DNA from: Achromobacter spanius
GTDB taxonomy: Bacteria; Pseudomonadota; Gammaproteobacteria; Burkholderiales; Burkholderiaceae_B
Length of the DNA stretch: 64,000 nucleotides
Direction of reading: 5' to 3'
Assembly: GCF_002812705.1 (NCBI RefSeq)
Contig: NZ_CP025030.1
Span: 5,952,001-6,016,000 of the forward strand
Below the pieces are notes generated by a model. It was not told where the DNA came from. It worked only from the letters and a program-made list of their open reading frames with translations, and did no database searches. Below, one piece after another: positions 50,017-59,247 of this stretch. Every line of letters starts with the position of its first letter. The stretch's first letter is position 1. Both the position numbers and the translations under genes were made by a program.

Positions 50017-50490
50017 TCAGCCTTCGGCGGGAACCCCCACGATCTGGCCCTTGATGCGATAGGACCGCCCACGGAACAGGGCGACGTTGCGGCCGTCCTG
50101 GTTGGTGACGGTAACGTCATACACGCCCGTGCGGCCAGCCAGCGAGCGCTCTTGCGCCACGGCGGTCAGCAGGTCGCCTTCGAAACCCGGCGCCAGGTAA
50201 TCGATGGTGCAACCCGAGGCCACGGTGCTGACATTGCGGGAATTGCAAGAGAACGCGAACGCGCTGTCGGCCAGCGCGAAGATGAAGCCGCCGTGGCAGG
50301 TCTTGTGGCCGTTCAGCATGTCGGCGCGCACACGCATCGTCAGCCGTGCGTAGCCGGGCGCCATTTCCTCGACCTTCATGTCCAGACCTTGCGAGGCCGC
50401 ATCACCCGCGTACATCACGGTGCCAACAGCCTGCGCCAGTTCCTGCGGATCGCTCGGCGCTTCAACGGGGGGAACGTGTACGCTCATCAT
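50017..50490 (-). CDS. paaI: hydroxyphenylacetyl-CoA thioesterase
   Basis: Hotdog-fold thioesterase that rescues CoA from dead-end phenylacetyl-CoA derivatives. GHKTCHGGFIFALADSAFAFSCNSRN carries the conserved HGG and catalytic-Asp region. 157 residues. Its ATGATG start overlaps the paaG stop by four bases. Confidence 0.93.
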   Translation of the reverse strand: MMSVHVPPVEAPSDPQELAQAVGTVMYAGDAASQGLDMKVEEMAPGYARLTMRVRADMLNGHKTCHGGFIFALADSAFAFSCNSRNVSTVASGCTIDYLAPGFEGDLLTAVAQERSLAGRTGVYDVTVTNQDGRNVALFRGRSYRIKGQIVGVPAEG

Positions 50491-51275
50491 TGCCCCTTGA
50501 ATTGCGGTTCGCGCTTGCCCAGGAAGGCGGCCACGCCTTCCGCGTAGTCAGCGCTGCGACCCAGCTCACGCATCATGTCGCGCTCCAGATCCAATTGCGT
50601 CGACAGGTCATTGCCCAGGCTGGCCTGCATGGCCTGCTTGGTGAACGCCAGGCCCTTGGTGGGCGCCGTGGAGAAGTGCTGCGCCAGGCGTTCCAGTGTT
50701 GCGTCGAACTCTTCATCCGCCACGCATTGCCAGATCAGGCCCCATTCCTCGGCCTGCTTGGCGCTGAGCTTGTCGCCCAGCATGGCCAGGCCCATGGCGC
50801 GCGCGCGGCCCACCAGGCGCGGCAGCGCGAACGTACCACCCGTGTCGGGAATCAAGCCCAGGCGGCAGAACGACTGAATGAAATTGGCCGATGCCTTGGC
50901 AATGACGATGTCACCCGCGAACGCCAGGTTGGCGCCCGCCCCGGCCGCCACGCCGTTCACGCCCACCACAACGGGCATGGGCAAGGCGTTCAGGCGGCGT
51001 ACCAACGGCGCGTAGAACTTGTCGACGGTTTCGCCCAGATCGGGCGGCGTGCCGTCTTCGGCGGGCTTGCGCTCGCTTAAGTCCTGGCCCGCACAAAAGC
51101 CACGGCCCGCGCCGGTCAGCACCAGCACGCGCGCGCCTTCGGTTTCCACGCGCGTCAGCGCGTCGGCCACTTCGGCGTGCATGTTGGCCGTAAAGCTGTT
51201 CAGCTTGTCGGGGCGGTTCAGCGTCAGGCGGGCGATGCCGCCCGACAGGTCGAATTGAATATCCTGGTAGCTCAT
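50487..51275 (-). CDS. paaG: 2-(1,2-epoxy-1,2-dihydrophenyl)acetyl-CoA isomerase
   Basis: Crotonase-fold enzyme turning the ring epoxide into the oxepin form before ring opening. Oxyanion-hole segments GAGRGFCAGQDLSER and NGVAAGAGANLAFAGDIVIA match PaaG. 262 residues. Lies 14 bp downstream of paaN and overlaps paaI. Confidence 0.93.
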   Translation of the reverse strand: MSYQDIQFDLSGGIARLTLNRPDKLNSFTANMHAEVADALTRVETEGARVLVLTGAGRGFCAGQDLSERKPAEDGTPPDLGETVDKFYAPLVRRLNALPMPVVVGVNGVAAGAGANLAFAGDIVIAKASANFIQSFCRLGLIPDTGGTFALPRLVGRARAMGLAMLGDKLSAKQAEEWGLIWQCVADEEFDATLERLAQHFSTAPTKGLAFTKQAMQASLGNDLSTQLDLERDMMRELGRSADYAEGVAAFLGKREPQFKGQ

Positions 51276-51289
51276 AAGCGTCGCCCTGC

Positions 51290-52954
51290 TTAGACGTGAC
51301 GGCGGGTTTGCACCACGCGGAAGCGGTTCGATACGAAGGCCGTGTCGGACAACGCCGCATTGGCGGCCGGGTTGGCGCCGGTGCCGTGGAAGTCGCTGAA
51401 TGCCGCGGTCTGGTTGACGAACACCGCGCCCGTCAGGTTCAACGACAACGACACGCCGGACACTTCCGCCGCGTCCTGCACCTGGTCGGCCACCTGCGGG
51501 TCGGTCGTGTAGGCCGACAAGGACAAGGCGCCGTGCTGGATGACGCTGTCACGCGCCAACTGAACGCTGTGCGCAGTGGAATCCGTGGCCACCACGAAGG
51601 CGATCGGGCCAAACCATTCCTGGCTGATGGCCGCGTTGCCCGCTTCCGTGCGCAGCAGCAGCGGCGTACGAACACGCGCGTTTTCAAACTGCGGGTGCGT
51701 CAGCGTCTTGCTGTCGGCCACCACCGGCAGGCCCAGCGCGCGGGCCTTTTCGATGCGTTCAACGATGCCGTCGTTCTGGATGGCGCCGGTCAGTTCGACT
51801 GCGCGAGCGGCATCCGCGCCCAGTTTCTCCAGCGCCACGCCCAAGGCGGCGGCAACGTCATCAAAGCTGACGCGGCCTTCCGGCGTGTTGATGCCGTCGC
51901 GCGGCACGTAGATGTTTTGCGGCGCCGTGCACATCTGGCCCGAGTACAAGGCCAGCGAGAATGCCAGGTTGCGTGCCACGCCCTTCAGGTCGTCGGTGGA
52001 ATCGATGATGACCTGGTTGACGCCGGCCTTCTCGGTATAGACCAGCGCCTGGCGGGCATTGTTCTCCAGCCAGTCGCCGTTGGCGGTGCTACCGGTGAAG
52101 TCCACAATCTTGACGGCCGGGTCCAGCGCCAGCTTCTGCGCCGTGTCGTCGCCCGCTTCGTGCGCGGCGAGCAGCACCACATCGGGGTCGAAGCCCGCTT
52201 CTTGCAGCACTTCGCGCGCGACCTTCACGGTGATGGCCAGCGGCAGGATCGCGCCCGGGTGCGGCTTGACGATGACGGTGTTGCCGGTGGCCAGGCTGGC
52301 GAACATGCCGGGGTAGCCGTTCCAGGTGGGGAAGGTCGAGCAGCCGATCACCAGCGCCACGCCACGCGGCACCACGGTGAACTGCTTTTCCATGCGGATC
52401 GGGTCATTCTTGCCTTGCGGCTTTTCCCAGATCGCCACGCCCGGAATGCGCGACATTTCCTGCCAGGCGTAGGTCACGGCCTCAAAGCCACGGTCTTGCG
52501 CGTGCGGGCCACCGGCCTGGAAGGCCATCATGAAACCCTGGCCGGTGGTGTGCTGCACGGCGTAGGCAATTTCAAAACTGAGCTTGTTCAGGCGCGCCAG
52601 GATTTCCAGCGACACGCCCACCCAGGCTTGCGGGCCGGCGCGGCGCCAATCTTCCAGCGCGCGCTTGGAGGCGCTGATCAGCTTGTCGACCGGCACGTGC
52701 GGGTACGTAATGCCCAGGTCAAAGCCATACGGCGATTTTTCGCCGCCCACGGTGCCGTCGGCATCGTGCAGGTTCAACGGAAACGGCTTGCCCTTCAGGG
52801 CTTCGAAGGCGGCGCGGCCGTCGTCATTGGCCGTTTCGCCATAGTTGCGCGGGCTGGGCGATTCGGCAAACGGGCTCCAGTAGCCACGCAACGCGGCTGC
52901 CGCCAGGGATTGTTCCAGCACGGGCTGGTGACGTTCGAAGAATTTTTGGGACAC
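51290..52954 (-). CDS. paaN: phenylacetate degradation aldehyde dehydrogenase PaaN
   Basis: Aldehyde dehydrogenase-like protein oxidising the semialdehyde formed after ring cleavage. The catalytic Cys is in GQMCTAPQNIYVPRDG; NAD-binding region TFPTWNGYPGMFASLATGNTVIVKP. At 554 residues it consists of the dehydrogenase domain only and lacks the MaoC-like hydratase domain that E. coli PaaZ uses to open the oxepin ring. This is the usual form in Burkholderiales, where a separate hydratase is expected elsewhere. Between paaE and paaG. Confidence 0.88.
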   Translation of the reverse strand: MSQKFFERHQPVLEQSLAAAALRGYWSPFAESPSPRNYGETANDDGRAAFEALKGKPFPLNLHDADGTVGGEKSPYGFDLGITYPHVPVDKLISASKRALEDWRRAGPQAWVGVSLEILARLNKLSFEIAYAVQHTTGQGFMMAFQAGGPHAQDRGFEAVTYAWQEMSRIPGVAIWEKPQGKNDPIRMEKQFTVVPRGVALVIGCSTFPTWNGYPGMFASLATGNTVIVKPHPGAILPLAITVKVAREVLQEAGFDPDVVLLAAHEAGDDTAQKLALDPAVKIVDFTGSTANGDWLENNARQALVYTEKAGVNQVIIDSTDDLKGVARNLAFSLALYSGQMCTAPQNIYVPRDGINTPEGRVSFDDVAAALGVALEKLGADAARAVELTGAIQNDGIVERIEKARALGLPVVADSKTLTHPQFENARVRTPLLLRTEAGNAAISQEWFGPIAFVVATDSTAHSVQLARDSVIQHGALSLSAYTTDPQVADQVQDAAEVSGVSLSLNLTGAVFVNQTAAFSDFHGTGANPAANAALSDTAFVSNRFRVVQTRRHV

Positions 52955-53001
52955 GCTTGTCTCTCCAATGAATTAGGGGTGTCTGACTGGCACAGGCCGC
53001 G

Positions 53002-54087
53002 TCAGGTTTCCTGGTCGAAGTCGATAACCAGGCGGTCGCTGACCGGAAAGCTCTGGCAACTCAATACAAAACCGCGCGCCACTTCGTAGTCTTCCAGGGC
53101 GAAGTTGGCATCCATGTCGACCTCGCCTTCGATGACCTTGCAACGGCAGGTGGAACACACGCCACCCTTGCACGAGTACGGCAGCTCTATGCCCTGCGCC
53201 AGCGCCGAATCCAGCACGCTGTCTTTATTCTTATCAATCACGAACATGCGGCTGTGGCCGTCCTGCACCACGGTCACTTCGCACTGGCCCTTGCCCGGCG
53301 CCTGCGGCGCGTCGTGGCCGGTGCGCAGCGCGCGGGGCCCCTTGGGCGCGCCGAACAGCTCGAACTTGATGTTCGACTTCGGAATGCCACGGGTTTGCAG
53401 CCGCTCGACCACGCTTTCGGTCATGGTCTGCGGACCACAGACAAAAGCGTAATCGATGTCTTCGGGGCTCATCCAGGCCGACATCAGTTGGTCGACCTTG
53501 TCACCGTCCAGACGGCCGTTGAACAGTTCGATGTCTTGCGTCTCGCGGCTCATGACGTAGACCAGCGAGAAGCGCTCCATGTAGAGGTTCTTCAGGTCTT
53601 CAATTTCTTCGCGGAACAGCACGGCCGACGATGCGCGGTTGCCAAAGAACAGCGTGAACTTGCTGCGCGGTTCGGTCGACAGCGCGGTCTTCACCAGCGA
53701 GAACACCGGCGTGATGCCGCTGCCCACCGCGAAGGCCACGTAATGACGCTGGTTCTCGGGCGAGAAATCCACGGTGAAGTTGCCGGCGGGCGCCATCACC
53801 TCCAGCGTCTGGCCGGGTTGCAGTTCGTGGTTGGCCCAACTGGAGAACGCGCCTTCGTCGACCTTCTTGATGGCCACGCGCAGCAGCTTGTCGTGCGGGG
53901 CGGAACAGATCGAGTACGAGCGGCGCAGCTCTTCGCCATTCAGTTGCGTGCGCAGGGTCAGGTACTGCCCCGGCAGGAAGGCGAACTCGTCGGTCAGCGT
54001 GTCGGGCAGGTCAAAGGTGACGACCACGGCATCGCGCGTATTGCGCGCCACCGAGGCCACCTTCAAGGAATGAAATTGGTTGCTCAT
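53002..54087 (-). CDS. paaE: phenylacetyl-CoA epoxidase reductase subunit
   Basis: Passes electrons from NAD(P)H to the PaaABCD oxygenase. FAD domain RSYSICSAP, NAD(P) domain with GSGITPVFSLVK, and a C-terminal plant-type [2Fe-2S] domain whose ligands are in CKGGVCSTCRC and LSCQ. 361 residues. Thirteen bases separate it from paaD. Confidence 0.95.
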   Translation of the reverse strand: MSNQFHSLKVASVARNTRDAVVVTFDLPDTLTDEFAFLPGQYLTLRTQLNGEELRRSYSICSAPHDKLLRVAIKKVDEGAFSSWANHELQPGQTLEVMAPAGNFTVDFSPENQRHYVAFAVGSGITPVFSLVKTALSTEPRSKFTLFFGNRASSAVLFREEIEDLKNLYMERFSLVYVMSRETQDIELFNGRLDGDKVDQLMSAWMSPEDIDYAFVCGPQTMTESVVERLQTRGIPKSNIKFELFGAPKGPRALRTGHDAPQAPGKGQCEVTVVQDGHSRMFVIDKNKDSVLDSALAQGIELPYSCKGGVCSTCRCKVIEGEVDMDANFALEDYEVARGFVLSCQSFPVSDRLVIDFDQET

Positions 54088-54100
54088 CTTGAAACCGCTC

Positions 54101-54610
54101 TCAGTGAGTCTTGAAATAATCGAAGGGTTCGCGGCAAGACACGCAGCGATACAGCGCCTTGCACGACGTGGACCCGAAATTGCTGACCATCCGCGTGTCG
54201 CGCGACCCGCAGCGCGGGCACGCGATGGCGGGCGCGGCGGCGCGGCGGCTGATGCCCGAGATGTCGATGGCGCGTTCGGCGGGCGCGGCGATGCCGTAGC
54301 CCTTGAGGGCTTCGCGGCCCTTTTCGCTCATCCAGTCGGTTGTCCAGGCGGGTGCCAGGCGGGTGTCGACACGGACCTCGTCGATACCGTGGCGCGCCAG
54401 CGTCTGCTGGATGTCCTGCGTGATCTCGCGCATGGCCGGGCAGCCGGAGTACGTGGGCGTGATGACGACGACGCAGGTGTCGCCGTCCCAGGTCACGTCA
54501 CGCACCACGCCCAGGTCCACCACGGACAGCACGGGGATCTCCGGATCGGGAACCTCCTGCAGCCAGGCGTAGACCTGGTCGGCGGAAATGGGCGCCAGCG
54601 CGTTCACCAC
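54101..54610 (-). CDS. paaD: phenylacetyl-CoA epoxidase subunit PaaD
   Basis: MIP18/DUF59-type protein thought to help mature the Fe-S or diiron centre. The N-terminal segment VPDPEIPVLSVVDLGVVRDV and the TYSGCPAM loop are typical; the C-terminus has a zinc-ribbon-like CPRCG and CVSC pair. 169 residues. Its start overlaps the end of paaC by 7 bases. Confidence 0.94.
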   Translation of the reverse strand: MVNALAPISADQVYAWLQEVPDPEIPVLSVVDLGVVRDVTWDGDTCVVVITPTYSGCPAMREITQDIQQTLARHGIDEVRVDTRLAPAWTTDWMSEKGREALKGYGIAAPAERAIDISGISRRAAAPAIACPRCGSRDTRMVSNFGSTSCKALYRCVSCREPFDYFKTH

Positions 54611-55368
54611 GTGGCTCCCGGATAGGCGCGCGGCAGGTACTGCATTTCGGCCAGTACGTAGCCCAGTTCTTCGGTGTGCCTGCCCTGGCGGCCGCCACGA
54701 TAGGCCAGATGGTTGGCGGCGGTTTCATCGGGCACGGTCAGCGTGGCTTCTTCCAGTACTTCGCGCACGTGGGCCAGCCACGGTTGGCGCAGGGCGGAAA
54801 GCTCACAGCCGATGCCGCGCGCGGCCACGTCCTGGTCTACGGCGTCGTCGGCGAACAGTTCGCCGGTAAAGCGCCAGGCATCATCGATAGCGGCCTGCAT
54901 CTTGGCGTGGCTTTCGTCGGTGCCGTCACCCAGGCGCACCACCATGTCCGACGAGCGGCGCACGTGGTAGGTGACTTCCTTGATGGACTTGGCGGCAATG
55001 GCGGCGACACGCTCGTCGCTGGACTGTTCGAGGCGCTGCAACAGGAAGTAGTGCCACACGTCGAACAGGAACTGGCGCGCCATGGTGTCGGCGTAGTTGC
55101 CGTTGGCGCGCTCAACCAGCAGCACGTTGTGGAATTGATGCGTGTCGCGGTGATAGGCCAGCGCGTCTTCATCGCGACCGGCGCCTTCGACTTCGCCCGC
55201 CAACGTCAGCCACATGCGGGCTTGGCCCAGCAGGTCCAGCGCGGTGTTGGTCAGCGCCAAGTCTTCTTCCAGGATGGGGCCGTGGCCGGTCCACGCGCCC
55301 AGGCGCTGCGACAGGATGAGCGACGAATCGCCCAGGCGCAGCAGGTATTCAAACAAAGTCTTGTCCAT
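54604..55368 (-). CDS. paaC: phenylacetyl-CoA epoxidase structural subunit PaaC
   Basis: Ferritin-like structural partner of PaaA, lacking the diiron ligands. Recognised from LRLGDSSLILSQRLGAWTGHGPILEEDLALTN-type N-terminus and the conserved YHVRRSSDMVVRLGDGT region. 254 residues. Fourteen bases downstream of paaB. Confidence 0.94.
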   Translation of the reverse strand: MDKTLFEYLLRLGDSSLILSQRLGAWTGHGPILEEDLALTNTALDLLGQARMWLTLAGEVEGAGRDEDALAYHRDTHQFHNVLLVERANGNYADTMARQFLFDVWHYFLLQRLEQSSDERVAAIAAKSIKEVTYHVRRSSDMVVRLGDGTDESHAKMQAAIDDAWRFTGELFADDAVDQDVAARGIGCELSALRQPWLAHVREVLEEATLTVPDETAANHLAYRGGRQGRHTEELGYVLAEMQYLPRAYPGATW

Positions 55369-55382
55369 GTCTGCCCACCGCC

Positions 55383-55667
55383 TTACATGTGCTTGATTTC
55401 GTCGGGCATCGGGAAAAACGTGGGATGCCGGTAGACCTTGCTGTTGGCCGGTTCGAACAAGGGTTCCTTGTCGCCGGGGCTGCTGGCCGAGATATCCGAG
55501 GCGCGCACGACCCAGATGCTCAGGCCTTCGTTGCGGCGCGTGTAGACGTCGCGAGCGTGGTTGATCGCCATTTCGGCGTCCGAGGCGTGCAGGCTGCCGA
55601 CGTGCTTATGGGCCAGGCCGTGCTGGCTGCGGATGAACACTTCCCACAAAGGCCAGTCTTTGCTCAT
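55383..55667 (-). CDS. paaB: phenylacetyl-CoA epoxidase subunit PaaB
   Basis: Small bridging subunit of the epoxidase. The product has WPLWEVFIRSQHGLAHKHVGSLHA, a near-invariant stretch of the family, and ARDVYTRRNEG. 94 residues, the usual size. The 125-bp gap to paaA upstream holds a GC-rich imperfect palindrome around 55686-55712. Confidence 0.96.
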   Translation of the reverse strand: MSKDWPLWEVFIRSQHGLAHKHVGSLHASDAEMAINHARDVYTRRNEGLSIWVVRASDISASSPGDKEPLFEPANSKVYRHPTFFPMPDEIKHM

Positions 55668-55792
55668 GATGAATATCCTTGAAATGCCGGGCGCGCGCGG
55701 CGCGCTCCGGACGGCAATGATGAGGTGATGTCGGGTGGAATAGAGGAACGCAGGCGCGCTTGGGCCGGTAAAAGCGGTTCAAGCGCTTGGCT

Positions 55793-56782
55793 TCAAGCGG
55801 CCTTGCGCTGCGCCTTCTTGTCCGCGTAGGCAACCAGCGCGTCGCGCACCCAGGCGCCGTCTTCGTGCGCCTTGACGCGCGCGGCCAGACGTTCGCGGTT
55901 GCACGGGCCATTGCCCTTGAGCACGGCGTAGAACTCGCTCCAGTCGATCTCGCCGAAGTCATAGTGGCCGCGTTCGGCGTTCCACTTGAGATCGGGATCC
56001 GGCACGGTCAGGCCCAGGTATTCGGCCTGCGGCACGGTCTGGTCCACCATCTTCTGGCGCAGCTCGTCGTTGGAGAAGAGCTTGATCTTCCAGGCCATCG
56101 ATTGCGCGCTGTTGGGCGAATCGGCGTCGGACGGGCCGAACATCATCAGTGCGGGCCACCACCAGCGGTTCAGCGAATCTTGCACCATCGCCTTTTGCTC
56201 GGGCGTGCCGTGCAGGCACATCTGCATCAAGAGGTCGTACCCCTGGCGCTGGTGGAAGGATTCTTCCTTACAGACGCGCACCATGGCGCGCGCGTAGGGG
56301 CCATATGAGCAGCGGCACAGCGGGATCTGGTTGATGATGGCCGAGCCATCGACCAGCCAGCCGATCATGCCGATGTCGGCCCAGCTAAGGGTGGGGTAAT
56401 TGAAGATGCTGGAGTACTTGGCGCGGCCGGCGTGCAGGTCGTCGATCAGGTCATCGCGCGATACGCCCAGCGTCTCGGCGGCGCTGTACAGGTACAGCCC
56501 GTGGCCAGCCTCGTCCTGGACCTTGGCCAGCAGGATCGCCTTGCGCTTGAGGGACGGAGCACGGGTGATCCAGTTGCCTTCGGGCAGCATGCCGACAATT
56601 TCCGAGTGCGCGTGCTGCGAGATCTGGCGCACCAGCGTCTTGCGATAGGCATCGGGCATCCAGTCCTTGGCCTCGATGCGCACGCCATCGTCTATGCGGC
56701 GCTGGAACGTCTGTTCGGGGCCTTCAAGCTGGTCCGCGGTCTTGACCTGCTTGACGCCGGTTTCGACGAGTTGAGCGTACAT
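55793..56782 (-). CDS. paaA: phenylacetyl-CoA epoxidase catalytic subunit
   Basis: Diiron oxygenase subunit that makes the 1,2-epoxide of phenylacetyl-CoA. Iron-site helix contains [20 protein letters not shown]; a second [12 protein letters not shown] supplies the other ligands. 329 residues from ATG 56782 (AAGGAGA site). First gene of the operon, under the promoter between it and paaX. Confidence 0.96.
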   Translation of the reverse strand: MYAQLVETGVKQVKTADQLEGPEQTFQRRIDDGVRIEAKDWMPDAYRKTLVRQISQHAHSEIVGMLPEGNWITRAPSLKRKAILLAKVQDEAGHGLYLYSAAETLGVSRDDLIDDLHAGRAKYSSIFNYPTLSWADIGMIGWLVDGSAIINQIPLCRCSYGPYARAMVRVCKEESFHQRQGYDLLMQMCLHGTPEQKAMVQDSLNRWWWPALMMFGPSDADSPNSAQSMAWKIKLFSNDELRQKMVDQTVPQAEYLGLTVPDPDLKWNAERGHYDFGEIDWSEFYAVLKGNGPCNRERLAARVKAHEDGAWVRDALVAYADKKAQRKAA

Positions 56783-56852
56783 GTTTGTCTCCTTGAGACG
56801 GTTTGCGAAAACGCAAGGCAAACGTTCCACAGCGCCGTCATGTCATAGGCGG

Positions 56853-56882
56853 ATTATTTAATACAAAAAAACCATTGTCAAA
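56853..56882 (-). promoter_or_regulatory. sigma-70 promoter of the paa operon
   Basis: On the minus strand a perfect -35 TTGACA (56882-56877), about 17-18 bp of T-rich spacer, and an AT-rich -10 (AAATAA/AATAAT at 56859-56853), about 70 bases before paaA. Confidence 0.65.
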
Positions 56883-56890
56883 CGCAAAGC

Positions 56891-56919
56891 TGTATCACAT
56901 TGGATTTATGTATCATATT
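56891..56919. promoter_or_regulatory. direct repeat near the paa promoter, candidate PaaX operator
   Basis: TGTATCACATT at 56891-56901 and TGTATCATATT at 56909-56919, start-to-start 18 bp, just upstream of the paaA -35 box and within the paaX leader. The position suits a regulator of both genes; the motif is not the E. coli PaaX box, so assignment is inference. Confidence 0.4.
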
Positions 56920-56954
56920 GCGGATCCCGATATCGGCCGCATTTGGCCCACCCT

Positions 56955-57884
56955 ATGGCAAACCCTACGTCGCCTTTGGACCGTTTCCTGTCCCGCTTGT
57001 TGAAAAGCGACCCCCCTCGCGCCAAATCCCTCTGCGTCAGCTTGCTGGGGGACGCGCTCGCGCCTCATGGCGGCGCCATCTGGCTGGGCGACCTGATCGA
57101 ATTGCTGGCCCCGCTGGGTATCAATGAACGCCTGCTGCGCACCAGCGTCTTCCGGTTGGTGGCGCAGAATTGGCTGCAATCGGAACGGCATGGCCGGCGC
57201 AGCCTGTACCTGATTTCTGAACAGGGGCAGCGACATACCGCGCATGCCTCGCAGCGCATTTACGAAGGCGCGACGCAGGACTGGAACGGGGAATGGACGC
57301 TGGTGGCGTTGCCGCGCACGGGCAACGGGCTGGCCGAACGCGCCGAGCTGCGCCGGGAACTGGTCTGGGAAGGGTTCGGCATGATCGCGCCGGGCTTGTT
57401 CGCGCATCCGCACACCGAGGCGAGCGCCGCGCACGACATCCTGGAAAAGCTGGGCATTCCGGACCGGGCGTTGGTGCTGTCTGCCCGCGACCTGGCCGGC
57501 GCGGGCGGCTTGCCCATCGCCAGCCTGGCCTCGCAATGCTGGAACCTGGACGACGTGGCCGAGCAGTACCGCCAGTTCTCGCGTAATTTCGGTCCGCTGG
57601 AAAAGCTGCTGGAGGAAGCCCCGCCGCCCGCTGACGCCTTTGTCGTGCGGGTCATGCTGCTGCACCACTGGCGCCGGATCGTGCTGCACGATCCGCAACT
57701 ACCCGGGCCGATGCTGCCCGACAACTGGCCGGGCCACGCCGCCCGCGCCCTATGCGGGCGCATCTACTGGAAGGTGTTCGATGCGTCGGAAACGCACCTG
57801 AACGCGCGCGCCGGGCAAGACAACGAGCGTTACACGCCGCTGACGGCTGAGGTGGAATCCCGTTTCGGAGGGCGGCCGGCCTGA
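56955..57884 (+). CDS. paaX: phenylacetic acid degradation repressor PaaX
   Basis: GntR-like repressor released by phenylacetyl-CoA. N-terminal winged helix near residues 25-85 (SLLGDALAPHGGAIWLGDLIELLAPLGINERLLRTSVFRL has the family's run, ending in RTSVFRL), central and C-terminal PaaX domains with LLHHWRRIVLHDPQLPG. 309 residues from ATG 56955; a TTG four codons earlier is possible. Divergent from paaA. Confidence 0.94.
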   Translation: MANPTSPLDRFLSRLLKSDPPRAKSLCVSLLGDALAPHGGAIWLGDLIELLAPLGINERLLRTSVFRLVAQNWLQSERHGRRSLYLISEQGQRHTAHASQRIYEGATQDWNGEWTLVALPRTGNGLAERAELRRELVWEGFGMIAPGLFAHPHTEASAAHDILEKLGIPDRALVLSARDLAGAGGLPIASLASQCWNLDDVAEQYRQFSRNFGPLEKLLEEAPPPADAFVVRVMLLHHWRRIVLHDPQLPGPMLPDNWPGHAARALCGRIYWKVFDASETHLNARAGQDNERYTPLTAEVESRFGGRPA

Positions 57885-57941
57885 GGGGCGGCGCGCCTTC
57901 AGGGCGCGTGGCCTCGGCAAGGGTACGTCGGGGTAATCCGC

Positions 57942-58571
57942 CTAGCCGGCAGCGTCACCGGGCGGCATCGACACCCCCAGGGTGTCCACATGGCATTCGC
58001 CCGCGGCGTCGCGACCGGCACCGGGGCGAGTCAAACCCCGCGCGGTAGCGATAAAAGACAGCGTCCAGGTGGCCTGGACAGGCCGGCCCAGCGCCGCACC
58101 GGTATCGGCGTCGATGCCGCTGGGCACATCCAGCGCCAACACGGGCACCCGCCACGCATTGATCGTATCGACCAACTGCTGCCACGAGGAATCCAAGGGA
58201 CGATTCAGCCCGATGCCGAACAGGCCGTCGATAAGCAGATCAGGAGGCGTGGTGGGAAGCGACGCCAGCGTGCGACCGCCGACGGCAAGCCAGCCCGCCC
58301 AGGCGCGCGCCGCATCGGCGGGTAATTTTTCGGGGCCAGACGGCAGCACCACCTGAACGCGCAGGCCCAACGCCAGCAGGCGTGTCGCGGCTTCCAGGGC
58401 ATCCCCACCGTTATTGCCAGGACCGGCCACGGCCAGGATGGAGCCGCCAGGGCCCACCCGTTCGGCGGCAAATGCCGCGGCCGCCGCGCCGGCCCGTGGC
58501 ATGAGCGATGCGCCCGCTGCCAACGCCAACTGCTCGGCGCGGCGAATCTGAGCAACGGTATGACTGGGCAT
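57942..58571 (-). CDS. nnrE: NAD(P)H-hydrate epimerase, stand-alone
   Basis: Repairs hydrated NAD(P)H by interconverting its epimers. YjeF N-terminal domain with [12 protein letters not shown] and [12 protein letters not shown]. At 209 residues only this domain is present; in most bacteria it is fused to the ADP-dependent dehydratase NnrD. The dehydratase would have to be separate here. Convergent with paaX. Confidence 0.85.
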   Translation of the reverse strand: MPSHTVAQIRRAEQLALAAGASLMPRAGAAAAAFAAERVGPGGSILAVAGPGNNGGDALEAATRLLALGLRVQVVLPSGPEKLPADAARAWAGWLAVGGRTLASLPTTPPDLLIDGLFGIGLNRPLDSSWQQLVDTINAWRVPVLALDVPSGIDADTGAALGRPVQATWTLSFIATARGLTRPGAGRDAAGECHVDTLGVSMPPGDAAG

Positions 58572-58641
58572 GGCGCGAAAAGAGTAAGGTCCTACCGCGC
58601 GGCGGAATGATTGCCGGGCTAGCCCGGCACTAGCCGCCTGC

Positions 58642-59187
58642 TTACACTTTCAGGAAGTGTTCGCGGTAGTACTTGAGTTCGTCGATGGATTCGTAGATGT
58701 CGGCCAGCGCTTCGTGACGGCTCTTTTTCTCGAAGCCCTTGTACACGGCCGGCGCCCAGCGGCGCGCCAGTTCCTTCAGCGTGCTGACGTCCAGGTTGCG
58801 GTAATGGAAGAACTGCTCCAGGCGCGGCATGTAAGCAAACATGAAGCGGCGGTCCTGGCTGATGGTATTGCCGCACATCGGTGATTTTCCCGGCGGCACA
58901 TGCTGCGCCAAAAACGCCAACAGCGTATCCTCTGCCTGCGCCTCGGACACGGTCGACGCGCGGACCTTATCGATCAAGCCGCTCTTGCCGTGGGTGGATT
59001 TGTTCCAGTTATCCATGGCGTCAAGCAGGCTGTCGGGCTGGTGGACAACCAGAACCGGGCCTTCGGCCACCATCGTCAGGTCGGGTTCGGTGACCACGAC
59101 GGCAACCTCGATGATGCGTTCTTTCTCGGGATCCAGCCCGGTCATTTCCATGTCAAGCCAGATCAGGCGATTTTCGTTCACAGCCAT
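58642..59187 (-). CDS. orn: oligoribonuclease
   Basis: 3'-5' exonuclease that finishes the degradation of 2- to 5-mer RNAs and pGpG. DEDDh motif Asp12/Glu14 in LDMEMTGLD, later [11 protein letters not shown] and [14 protein letters not shown]. 181 residues. Divergent from the M48 protease gene with a 60-bp spacer. Confidence 0.96.
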   Translation of the reverse strand: MAVNENRLIWLDMEMTGLDPEKERIIEVAVVVTEPDLTMVAEGPVLVVHQPDSLLDAMDNWNKSTHGKSGLIDKVRASTVSEAQAEDTLLAFLAQHVPPGKSPMCGNTISQDRRFMFAYMPRLEQFFHYRNLDVSTLKELARRWAPAVYKGFEKKSRHEALADIYESIDELKYYREHFLKV

Positions 59188-59247
59188 ATAATTTGCCTAT
59201 AAAACACGCGATTTTCGCACATCCCTATTGAGCCATCCGCTTCGCCC

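Noticed and set aside
55686..55712. GC-rich palindrome between paaA and paaB considered as a terminator
   Set aside because: No T tract follows on the minus strand and the operon continues; at most an mRNA-processing or attenuating hairpin.
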